A DNA stretch of 6,858 bases from positions 1-6,858 of the forward strand of contig JASHYY010000079.1 in NCBI GenBank assembly GCA_030042815.1, given 5' to 3'. The notes below the pieces were generated by a model. The model was given only the letters and a program-made list of their open reading frames with translations. It made no database searches and was not told where the DNA came from. A program made the position numbers and the translations under genes. This DNA comes from Thermoplasmata archaeon (GTDB lineage: Archaea; Thermoplasmatota; Thermoplasmata; Lutacidiplasmatales; UBA184). Of the stretch, positions 1-5,455 are shown piece after piece; the first letter of the stretch is position 1; each line of letters begins with the position of its first letter.

Positions 1-42
1 GCTCGCCCGGTCGTACGCCATCTGACCCGGTTGCATCTCCAT
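1..42 (-). CDS. psmA: proteasome subunit alpha, N-terminal fragment (runs off the left edge)
   Basis: Only the first 14 codons are in the window. Read on the minus strand from 42 down to 1 they give MEMQPGQMAYDRAS. The stretch MQPGQMAYDRA is nearly the same as the start of the Thermoplasma proteasome alpha subunit as I remember it (MQQGQMAYDRAITVF). In that family the N-terminal tail gates the entrance of the 20S barrel, and the YDRA part leads into helix H0. The protein would form the outer rings of the 20S proteasome in the cytoplasm. The ATG at 42 is preferred over the ATG at 36 because a GGAGG lies 10 nt before it; the ATG at 36 would give the more canonical MQPGQ start. The gene diverges from the thioesterase at 231. 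So few codons cannot prove the call, but the motif is distinctive and the site has a proper ribosome binding site. Confidence 0.72.
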   Translation of the reverse strand, partial: MEMQPGQMAYDRAS

Positions 43-52
43 CGCCGTCGCG

Positions 53-57
53 CCTCC
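53..57 (-). promoter_or_regulatory. Shine-Dalgarno site of psmA
   Basis: The minus strand reads GGAGG here, 10 nt before the ATG at 42 and 16 nt before the ATG at 36. It supports real translation initiation leftward and favours the upstream ATG. A weak A/T-rich spot (TCAAATCC on the minus strand, about 93-86) could be the TATA region of the same gene, but it is a poor match. Confidence 0.5.
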
Positions 58-176
58 GAAAGCGAGGCGTCCGAACCGGGTCGGGGATTTGAGCCTGCGC
101 CTTCGACCCTCCCTCGGCTTCCCTTGGTTGCGCGAGGCCACCACGGGAGACGGCCGCCCCCGGGCCCGGACGCAAG

Positions 177-184
177 CTCTTACC
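177..184 (+). promoter_or_regulatory. possible TATA-like box of the thioesterase gene
   Basis: CTCTTACC is one of the few A/T-containing spots in a very GC-rich spacer. It resembles CTTTTACC at 776-783 before the radical SAM gene, and both are followed by G. A transcript starting about 25 nt downstream (near 205) would include the GGAGG at 208-212 and the GGGGGAGG at 221-228. This is inference from position and resemblance only. Confidence 0.3.
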
Positions 185-230
185 GTGGGGCGCCGTCCTG
201 GCGGGACGGAGGGCCCCGACGGGGGAGGCG

Positions 231-752
231 ATGGCCGAGGACCCGGCGGTTCGAGACGACCGACGGACGCGCACCGTGCGCTGGCAGGCTCCGGACGCGG
301 TGACCGCGCGGGCGCGCACCTCGGGCGGGCTCGAGCTCCTGCGGGCGATCGCGAGCGGGGAGCTCCCGTCGCCGCCGGTCGCCGAGCTCCTCGGGATGCG
401 GATCGTGCTCGTCGAGCCGTCCCGGGCGGTCTTCGAGCTCGACCCGGCGGAGTTCCTGTACAGTCCGCTCGGGACGGTGCACGGGGGGATCCTCACCACC
501 GTCCTCGATTCCGCGATGGGCTGCTCGCTCCACACGACGCTGCCCGCGGGGATCTCCTACACGACCCTCGAGCTCAAGGTCAACTTCGTCCGGCCGGTGA
601 CCGAGGCCACGGGGCCGATCCGGGCGGACGCCCGGCTCGTCCACCGCGGCGGGACGGTCGCCACGGCGGAGGCCCGGCTGCTCGACCGTTCCGACGTCCT
701 GTACGCGCACGCCACCTCGACGCTGCTCGTCCTCCAACCGAAAGTCCGGTAG
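231..752 (+). CDS. PaaI-family hotdog-fold thioesterase
   Basis: This 173-residue protein is a probable acyl-CoA thioesterase of the hotdog superfamily, hydrolysing a CoA thioester to free acid and CoA in the cytoplasm. The core signature is at residues 79-100: PLGTVHGG followed by a helix with Asp93. The H84-G85-G86 motif and Asp93, nine residues after the His, match the spacing of HGG and the catalytic Asp in PaaI-type enzymes. Beta-strand segments follow (residues 109-125, LELKVNFVRPV; 130-170, ending with the YAHATSTLLVL strand). About 35 residues before the domain are charged and probably flexible, so the family is slightly shorter than this ORF. The ATG at 231 follows GGGGGAGG; spacing is short, and GGAGG at 208-212 may help instead. 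It stands alone between divergent psmA and the radical SAM gene 55 nt downstream. The substrate cannot be told; phenylacetyl-CoA pathway genes are not nearby. Confidence 0.87.
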   Translation: MAEDPAVRDDRRTRTVRWQAPDAVTARARTSGGLELLRAIASGELPSPPVAELLGMRIVLVEPSRAVFELDPAEFLYSPLGTVHGGILTTVLDSAMGCSLHTTLPAGISYTTLELKVNFVRPVTEATGPIRADARLVHRGGTVATAEARLLDRSDVLYAHATSTLLVLQPKVR

Positions 753-775
753 GCGAACGGGCCCGCGGCGGAACC

Positions 776-783
776 CTTTTACC
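776..783 (+). promoter_or_regulatory. TATA-like box of the radical SAM gene, probable leaderless transcript
   Basis: CTTTTACC stands out in the GC-rich 55-nt spacer. Its centre lies about 28 nt before the ATG at 808, the usual distance from an archaeal TATA box to the transcription start. No Shine-Dalgarno sequence is visible between box and ATG (the last nine bases are CGCCGTCCG). Both facts fit a leaderless mRNA beginning at or within a few bases of the start codon. Confidence 0.5.
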
Positions 784-807
784 GCGCGGCCGGCCTCGCG
801 CCGTCCG

Positions 808-1950
808 ATGTCGACCCCGGAAGGGCTTCAGCTCCTGCCGATGGCCTCGAGCCATCGGGGCGCCCTTTCGGAGGCGTGCGTCCAATGCGCCGAGGGGCGG
901 AAGATGGTCCTCTTCGTCACCGGCCTCTGCCGATTCCGCTGCTTCTACTGCCCCGTCTCTCCCGCCCGCAACCAGAAGGATGTCGTGTACGCGAACGAAC
1001 GTCGGGTCCGGTCGGACGACGACGTCCTCGCGGAGGCCCGGGCGATCGGGGCCGCAGGGACCGGCATCACCGGCGGCGACCCGCTCGGCGCGGTCGACCG
1101 GGTCGAGCACTACGTGCGGTTGCTCAAGGCCGAATTCGGGCCGTCCCACCACATCCATCTGTACACCCACGAGCCGAACCCCGAGAAACTCGCGCGACTC
1201 GCCGCGGCGGGCCTGGACGAGTTCCGTCTCCACGTCCCCCATTACCTGTGGGGCCCGCTCACGAGCGACGGAGGCGCGTACCGAGCCGTGCTGGAGACGG
1301 CCCCGGACTGGGGCCTCCGGCGGGGCGTCGAGATCCCCGTCCTCCCGGAGAAGGAGGCCGAGCTCCGCCGCCTCCTCGTCGCGCTCGACGGGATCGGGGT
1401 CGACTTCGTCAACCTCAACGAGCTCGAGTTCTCGGAGACCAACGAAGCGGCGCTCGCGGACCGGGGATACCGCACCGACCCGCGCAACGGCTGGGGGGTC
1501 CGGGGAAGCCGCGCGGTGGCCGAGCGCGTCGTTCGCGAGATGCGCCTCTCGGTCCCGGTCCACTACTGTTCCTCCCGGTTCAAGGACGGCGTCCAGCTCC
1601 GCCAGCGCCTGCTGCGCCGGGCGGAGCGGACCGCGCCCTCGTTCGCCGAGCGGACCTCCGACGGAACGGTCGTGCTCGGGATCGTCGAAGCCCCGCCGAA
1701 GCCCGAGCTCGCCCGCTGGGCCCGCGGGGTGGCCCGTCGGGTGCGGGCGGGACCGGACGACTACCGCGTCGACGTCGTGCGGCGACGGGTCGAGCTCGCC
1801 CCCGGTGCCTTGCGCCGGGCCGCGCGGCGGCTCCCGTGGCCGGCGTTCGAGGTCGAGGTGTACCCGACCGCGGACGCGCTCGAGGTGGAGCGTTCGCCGC
1901 TCAACGGCGCGGCGCGGGTCAAGGCGGGCGTGGCGGGCGGCGGGACGTAG
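808..1950 (+). CDS. radical SAM protein of unknown function (COG2108-like, related to pyruvate formate-lyase activating enzymes)
   Basis: This 380-residue protein has the radical SAM motif CX3CX2C at Cys41, Cys45 and Cys48 (GLCRFRCFYC), which binds the [4Fe-4S] cluster that cleaves S-adenosylmethionine. A GGD at residues 89-91 stands where the SAM-binding GGE usually is. Two more cysteines precede the motif (Cys24 and Cys27, CVQC), and Cys254 sits in VHYCSSRFKDGVQLRQRL. The phrases VLFVTGLC, YANERRV and CSSRFKD agree with my recollection of archaeal COG2108 proteins, annotated as related to pyruvate formate-lyase activating enzyme but of unknown function. The C-terminal part (about 285-365) looks like a small alpha/beta domain ending in EVEVYPTADALEVERSPL. 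The ATG at 808 fits the TATA-like box; an ATG at 841 is possible but would leave only a short lead to Cys24. The last 190 bases are overlapped in antisense by the small minus-strand gene. No substrate can be inferred from neighbours. Confidence 0.88.
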   Translation: MSTPEGLQLLPMASSHRGALSEACVQCAEGRKMVLFVTGLCRFRCFYCPVSPARNQKDVVYANERRVRSDDDVLAEARAIGAAGTGITGGDPLGAVDRVEHYVRLLKAEFGPSHHIHLYTHEPNPEKLARLAAAGLDEFRLHVPHYLWGPLTSDGGAYRAVLETAPDWGLRRGVEIPVLPEKEAELRRLLVALDGIGVDFVNLNELEFSETNEAALADRGYRTDPRNGWGVRGSRAVAERVVREMRLSVPVHYCSSRFKDGVQLRQRLLRRAERTAPSFAERTSDGTVVLGIVEAPPKPELARWARGVARRVRAGPDDYRVDVVRRRVELAPGALRRAARRLPWPAFEVEVYPTADALEVERSPLNGAARVKAGVAGGGT

Positions 1951-2123
1951 TCCTCGTCGCACGCGTGACCGCCCCAGGTCAGGTAGCGCTCGTCCCCGCG
2001 TCGGTTCTTGATCGAGCACGGGCCCCAGCCCTCGTTCTCGGCGCCGTACCACATCGGGCAGTCTCGGCAGTGGAGGACGTCGGACGCCGCCGCGTCCGCG
2101 GCGGGCGGGCGGGGCGGGCTCAC
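1761..2123 (-). CDS. small four-cysteine protein coupled to folD, hypothetical
   Basis: I do not recognise this protein with certainty. It starts with GTG at 2123, overlapping the folD stop by four bases (GTGA), so it is probably translated by coupling in the same transcript. The N-terminal 60 residues look real: HCRDCPMWYGAENEGWGPC, then an Arg/Asp-rich piece, then GGHACDEDY. Cysteines are at 19, 22, 36 and 55, with His18 and His53 nearby, a plausible Zn or [4Fe-4S] site. The layout CxxC, aromatic, GxC, final ACxxY recalls small HiPIP-like subunits of glycyl radical enzymes, but that is resemblance only. From about residue 60 on (positions 1950 to 1761) the reading frame runs antisense through the end of the convergent radical SAM gene and becomes Ser/Thr/Arg/Ala-rich, like a shadow frame. 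The true C-terminus may therefore be non-conserved, or an undetected frameshift may end the gene earlier. The cysteine domain is the confident part. Confidence 0.6.
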   Translation of the reverse strand: MSPPRPPAADAAASDVLHCRDCPMWYGAENEGWGPCSIKNRRGDERYLTWGGHACDEDYVPPPATPALTRAAPLSGERSTSSASAVGYTSTSNAGHGSRRAARRKAPGASSTRRRTTSTR

Positions 2124-3010
2124 TCCGACCCCTCCCGGCCGGCGAGCTGCTGCCAGGCGAGGACGGTGCTCGCCATCAACTGGGCGACGGTGACCGGGCC
2201 GACCCCGCCCGGGACGGGGGTCAGCGAGGCAGCCCAGCCGTCCAGCGACCGGGCGTCGGCGTCTCCGACCCCGATTTGGACGCCCGGGCGGTTCGGGTCG
2301 GGGATGCTCGAGGTACCGACGTCGACCACGTGCGCCCCTTCGGGCACGACCTGCCGGTTGAGGAGACCGGCGCGTCCGACGCAGGAGAAGATCGTGCGGT
2401 GCCCCACGAGGGCGTTTGCGAGGTCTCGCGTCTGCGAGTGGAGCAGCGTCACGCTCGCGTTGATCCCCACCGACTTGCCCGCGAGCAGGAGCACGAGCGG
2501 AAGTCCCACGGTCTCGGAACGCCCGAGGACGGCGACCCGCTCGCCGGTGAGCGGCAACCGGTAGTGCTTCGCGATCGCGACGGCCGCGAGGGCAACCGCC
2601 GGCACGTGGACCGGGCGCTGGGCGACCAGTCGGCCGAGGTTGTGTGCGCCGACCCCGTCGACGTCCTTTTGCGGTCGCAGCTGGGCGACCGCCCCGTAGA
2701 AGTCGAACGGGGCCGGCAGCGGATGCTCCAGGAGGACGGCGTGGACCGACGCGTCCCGGTCCAGCGCGCGCATCCGGTCCTCGAGCTCCCGCGGGCCGGC
2801 GCCCGCCCCGAGCGCCTCGTCCCGGAAGGTGATCCCGACCGCGTCGGCCGCTTTCGCCTGGCGACGGAGGTAGAACTGGAACGGGCTGTCGACGCCGCGA
2901 TGGACGCTCACGAGCGAAGGCGGACCCCGCGACGACCCCGTCGCGATCGCGGCGCGGCTGGCGGCGTTCAGGGCTTCGGCGACCGGTTTTCCCTCGAGTC
3001 GGTCGGTCAC
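2120..3010 (-). CDS. folD: methylene-tetrahydrofolate dehydrogenase / methenyl-tetrahydrofolate cyclohydrolase FolD
   Basis: This 296-residue protein belongs to the FolD family, which interconverts 5,10-methylene-, 5,10-methenyl- and 10-formyl-tetrahydrofolate in the cytoplasm and supplies one-carbon units. The catalytic N-terminal domain shows SPFQFYLRRQAKAADAVGI (44-60), LLEHPLPAPFD (93-103) and KDVDGVGAHNLGRL (115-128). The NAD(P)-binding domain has GRSETVG (163-169), VIDVG-like VVDVG (228-232) and the closing TPVPGGVGPVT (264-274). Length is typical (about 280-300). Two active-site positions differ from bacterial and human enzymes: the Lys four residues after Tyr47 is Gln51, and the Gln of the VQLPLP motif is Glu95; Asp118 is kept. 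The loss of the Lys suggests weak or absent cyclohydrolase activity. GTG at 3010 was chosen because GGAGG lies 4 nt before it and FolD proteins begin just before the L-x-GK element; the open frame continues further upstream across lonB but without family similarity. It is divergent from lonB and leads a two-gene unit. Confidence 0.93.
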   Translation of the reverse strand: MTDRLEGKPVAEALNAASRAAIATGSSRGPPSLVSVHRGVDSPFQFYLRRQAKAADAVGITFRDEALGAGAGPRELEDRMRALDRDASVHAVLLEHPLPAPFDFYGAVAQLRPQKDVDGVGAHNLGRLVAQRPVHVPAVALAAVAIAKHYRLPLTGERVAVLGRSETVGLPLVLLLAGKSVGINASVTLLHSQTRDLANALVGHRTIFSCVGRAGLLNRQVVPEGAHVVDVGTSSIPDPNRPGVQIGVGDADARSLDGWAASLTPVPGGVGPVTVAQLMASTVLAWQQLAGREGSE

Positions 3011-3014
3011 GGCG

Positions 3015-3019
3015 CCTCC
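3015..3019 (-). promoter_or_regulatory. Shine-Dalgarno site deciding the folD start
   Basis: The minus strand reads GGAGG four bases before the GTG at 3010. Because the reading frame stays open far upstream, this site is what fixes the start, together with the family's usual N-terminus. Confidence 0.55.
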
Positions 3020-3040
3020 GAGCTTCCCGAGCCCGGCGCG

Positions 3041-3050
3041 ATAGATAACG
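3041..3050 (-). promoter_or_regulatory. TATA-like box of folD
   Basis: The minus strand reads GTTATCTAT, the only A/T-rich stretch close before folD. About 25 nt downstream lies 3020, which would give a transcript that begins right at the GGAGG and has a leader of roughly 10 nt. The match to an archaeal TATA box (TTTAWATA) is partial. Confidence 0.45.
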
Positions 3051-3065
3051 GACCCTGTCGAGACC

Positions 3066-3088
3066 ACCGGTACCGGTTCGGTACCGGT
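3066..3088. repeat. perfect inverted repeat (10 bp arms, 3-nt centre), candidate operator
   Basis: The left arm ACCGGTACCG (3066-3075) is followed by GTT and then the exact reverse complement CGGTACCGGT (3079-3088). Each arm itself contains GGTACC, and ACCGGT occurs three times in the stretch. It lies in the spacer between the divergent folD and lonB genes, about 16 nt upstream of the folD TATA-like box and about 36 nt upstream of the lonB one, outside both core promoters. That placement suits a dimeric DNA-binding protein acting on either or both genes, more as an activator or distal site than as a roadblock. No regulator is identified. Confidence 0.7.
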
Positions 3089-3123
3089 CGCTGGTTCTCG
3101 GTCACCCCGGCTTCTGCGAAGGG

Positions 3124-3131
3124 ATTTATAC
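3124..3131 (+). promoter_or_regulatory. TATA box of lonB
   Basis: ATTTATAC is the best match to an archaeal TATA box in the window. It predicts transcription from about 3152-3156 and a leader of roughly 35-39 nt. A second A/T-rich element, GTTTAACC at 3145-3152, could act as an alternative box with a start near 3175. The leader holds GGGGAG at 3167-3171 (19 nt before the ATG), which is a distant and weak ribosome binding site, and complementary CCCGGG blocks that could fold. Confidence 0.6.
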
Positions 3132-3190
3132 AGACCCCCTCTTCGTTTAACCGGCGGACGACCCGGGGGAGCCCGGGCGGGTACGCCGAC

Positions 3191-5212
3191 ATGGCAGAGG
3201 GCACGGAAACACCGTCCGCGACGGCCGAAGAGGCCACGCCGGCCAGCGAGCTCGAGAGCTGGGCGCACTCGCTCCCCTATACTTCGAGCGCCCAGGTTGA
3301 GGTCCCGCCCCGCCTCCTCGACCAGGTGATCGGGCAGGACGAGGCCGTCGAGGTCGCCCGTAAGGCCGCGACCCAGAAGCGGCACATGATCCTGATCGGC
3401 GAGCCCGGGACCGGCAAGAGCATGCTCGCCCGGGCGATGGTCGACTTCCTGCCGAAGGAGCAGCTCCAGGACATCCTTGCCTACCCGAACAACGAGGACC
3501 CGAACGAACCGAAGATTCGCGTCGTTCCGGCCGGGAAGGGCAAGGAGATCGTCGCCGCGCAGAAGCTCGAGGCCGCGCAGAAGAAGGAACAGCGCACGAT
3601 CCTGTTGATCGTCCTCACGGTGGCGATCATGGCGTTCGCCATCTACATCGTCATCATCGACAAGGACCTCACCGCGCTGCTCATCGGCCTGTTCATCGTG
3701 ATTCTCATCTACGTCCTCATGCGCCTCTCCGGCAGTCGGAGCGGCGAAGGAGCCGGCGTCGCGAAGCTGCTCGTCACCCATACCACGGACGATAAGCCCC
3801 CGTTCATCGACGCGACCGGGGCCCACGCCGGTGCGCTGCTCGGGGACGTGAAGCACGACCCGTTCCAGTCGGGCGGGCTCGAGACCCCGCCGCACGAGCG
3901 AGTCGAGGTCGGGGCGATCCACAAGGCGAACGGCGGCGTCCTCTTCGTCGACGAGATCAACCTCCTCAAGATCGAGAGCCAGCACTCGCTGCTCACGGCG
4001 CTCCAGGAGCGCAAGTTCCCGATCGTCGGCCAGTCCGAGCGCTCCGCCGGGGCGATGGTGAAGACCGAGCCGGTCCCGTCGGACTTCGTGCTCGTGGCGG
4101 CGGGGAACGTCGACAGCGTCCAGACGATGCACCCGGCGCTCCGCTCCCGGATCCGGGGCTACGGTTACGAGCTCTACGTCAAGACGACGATGCCGGACAA
4201 CGTCGAGAACCGGATGAAGCTCATCCGTTTCATCGCGCAGGAGGTCGCGAAGGACAAGAAGATCCCGCCGTTCGACCTCGGGGCGATGACCGAGGTGATC
4301 CGGGAGGCCCAGCGCCGCTCGGGTCGGTCGGGCCAGCTCACCCTGCGGCTGCGAGAGCTCGGGGGTCTGGTTCGCGTCGCCGGCGACATCGCGCTCTCCG
4401 AGGGCCTTCCGATCGTGCACCCCGAACAGGTCGTGAAGGCGAAGCGGGCGAGCCGCTCGCTCGAGCAGCAAATCGCGGACCGCTACATCGAGCGGCGCAA
4501 GGAGTACCGGATGTTCTCGGTCGAGGGCGCGGCGGTCGGGGTCGTGAACGGCCTCGCCGCGATCAACGCCCAGACCGGCATGGCCGAGTTCTCCGGGATC
4601 GTCCTACCGATCGTCGCGGAGGTGACCCCCGCGCAGACCCGGGACGGGGGGGTCGTCGTGGCGACGGGCAAGCTCGGGGAGATCGCCCGCGAGGCCGTCC
4701 AGAACGTGACGGCGCTGATCAAGAAGTACACGGGGGAGGACATCTCGCGCTACGATATCCACATCCAGTTCGTCGGGACCTCGGACGGCGTCGAGGGCGA
4801 CAGCGCGTCGGTCTCCATCGCCACCGCCGTCATCAGCGCGCTCGAGGGCGTGCCGGTCGACCAGTCGGTCGCGATGACCGGTTCGCTCTCCGTCCGCGGC
4901 CAGGTCCTCCCGGTGGGCGGGGTCACCGCAAAGGTCGAGGCCGCCGCCGACTCCGGCATCAAGCGGGTCCTCGTTCCCGAGGACAACCTGGACGACCTCG
5001 TGCTCGAGTCCCGCTACCGCGGGGTGGTCGAGGTCATCCCCGTGCGCACGCTCCGTGACGTCCTTCGGTACGCGCTCGTCGGCCAGGGCTCGCAGAAGGA
5101 ATCGCTGCTCGAGCGGCTCTCCGCGATGGTGCGGGCGACGAGCCGAGGCTCGGAGGAGATTCCGGCCCCGAGCGCGACGGCGCCCCCGGCCGGCCGTCCG
5201 GCTGGTTCGTGA
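3191..5212 (+). CDS. lonB: ATP-dependent membrane protease LonB
   Basis: This 673-residue protein is the archaeal, membrane-anchored Lon, which unfolds and degrades damaged or regulatory proteins at the cytoplasmic face of the membrane. In order: a Ser/Thr/Glu-rich N-terminus (1-25); an AAA+ start at VIGQDEAVEVA; Walker A GEPGTGKS (70-77); an insertion carrying two hydrophobic segments (about 136-157 and 160-178), the LonB membrane anchor; Walker B GGVLFVDEINL (248-258) with Asp254 and Glu255; AAGN with sensor Asn305/306; ALRSRIRG with candidate arginine fingers; and the protease domain from about 440. The catalytic dyad is Ser538 in EGDSAS and Lys581 in PVGGVTAK, 43 residues apart as in known LonB proteins, with Asp537 beside the Ser. 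Length fits the family (about 620-700). ATG 3191 was chosen because it follows the TATA box and gives a normal LonB N-terminus; the frame is open upstream to 2276 but there runs antisense to folD. The tail (655-673) is Pro/Ala-rich and disordered. Confidence 0.97.
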   Translation: MAEGTETPSATAEEATPASELESWAHSLPYTSSAQVEVPPRLLDQVIGQDEAVEVARKAATQKRHMILIGEPGTGKSMLARAMVDFLPKEQLQDILAYPNNEDPNEPKIRVVPAGKGKEIVAAQKLEAAQKKEQRTILLIVLTVAIMAFAIYIVIIDKDLTALLIGLFIVILIYVLMRLSGSRSGEGAGVAKLLVTHTTDDKPPFIDATGAHAGALLGDVKHDPFQSGGLETPPHERVEVGAIHKANGGVLFVDEINLLKIESQHSLLTALQERKFPIVGQSERSAGAMVKTEPVPSDFVLVAAGNVDSVQTMHPALRSRIRGYGYELYVKTTMPDNVENRMKLIRFIAQEVAKDKKIPPFDLGAMTEVIREAQRRSGRSGQLTLRLRELGGLVRVAGDIALSEGLPIVHPEQVVKAKRASRSLEQQIADRYIERRKEYRMFSVEGAAVGVVNGLAAINAQTGMAEFSGIVLPIVAEVTPAQTRDGGVVVATGKLGEIAREAVQNVTALIKKYTGEDISRYDIHIQFVGTSDGVEGDSASVSIATAVISALEGVPVDQSVAMTGSLSVRGQVLPVGGVTAKVEAAADSGIKRVLVPEDNLDDLVLESRYRGVVEVIPVRTLRDVLRYALVGQGSQKESLLERLSAMVRATSRGSEEIPAPSATAPPAGRPAGS

Positions 5213-5442
5213 GGCCCTCGTTCCGTATCTCGGTGCATACGCCCGAGCCGATCCGCCCGGTCGCGCCCGCGACCGACGAGGAGGAGGACCGGTTCGTCGA
5301 CCGGCCGTGCTTCGAGTTCAACTCGCTCCTCCGACCGGCGTGGAACGATCGTCGGTGCGAGCACTGCCGCCACTATCTCACCGCGCGGTGCCCGCACATC
5401 GAAGAGTTCTTGGACGACGTGGAAGATTTGAGCCCCGAGTGA
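5209..5442 (+). CDS. small acidic four-cysteine protein coupled to lonB, hypothetical
   Basis: This 77-residue protein is not one I recognise. It starts with GTG at 5209, overlapping the lonB stop by four bases (GTGA), and ends 13 nt before nadM, so it is very likely co-transcribed with both and translated by coupling to lonB. Residues 1-33 are a probably flexible lead with an acidic run (ATDEEEDRF). The core DRPCFEFNSLLRPAWNDRRCEHCRHYLTARCPH has cysteines at 34, 50, 53 and 61, with His52, His55 and His63 close by, which suggests one Zn ion or Fe-S cluster in a compact knuckle. The end (EEFLDDVEDLSPE) is acidic. Coding quality is supported by the tight packing, the balanced composition compared with the Arg/Pro-rich shadow frames, and the cysteine pattern. 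It could be a redox or adaptor protein, but nothing in the sequence decides this. Confidence 0.75.
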   Translation: MRPSFRISVHTPEPIRPVAPATDEEEDRFVDRPCFEFNSLLRPAWNDRRCEHCRHYLTARCPHIEEFLDDVEDLSPE

Positions 5443-5455
5443 TATCGCCGGCACC

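Noticed and set aside
757..795. Short palindromes CGGGCCCG and GGCCGGCC before the radical SAM gene
   Set aside because: Each is only 8 bp of pure G/C in a very GC-rich spacer, expected by chance, with no T-run that would make a terminator.
89..2011. Long plus-strand open frame across the thioesterase and radical SAM genes
   Set aside because: It is Arg/Pro/Ser-rich without any motif, and the two real genes in other frames have complete family signatures. High GC makes stop codons rare.
580..2052. Long minus-strand open frame opposite the radical SAM gene
   Set aside because: It has shadow composition (Arg, Asp, Glu, Leu), no motifs, and is fully overlapped by the radical SAM gene.
3162..3182. 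CCCGGG repeats and an ACCCG/CGGGT pair in the lonB leader
   Set aside because: They could fold, but the stems are short and several pairings compete; nothing supports a riboswitch or other defined RNA element.
2276..3190. Upstream in-frame extension of lonB (open frame from 2276)
   Set aside because: It runs antisense through folD, is Arg/Gly/Asp-rich with no family similarity, and lies before the lonB TATA box; a normal LonB N-terminus begins at 3191.
3011..4471. Upstream extension of the folD frame (minus strand to 4471)
   Set aside because: It is antisense to lonB and its composition (Asp/Arg/Leu/Glu-rich) is that of a shadow frame; GTG at 3010 has a GGAGG and gives the usual FolD length.
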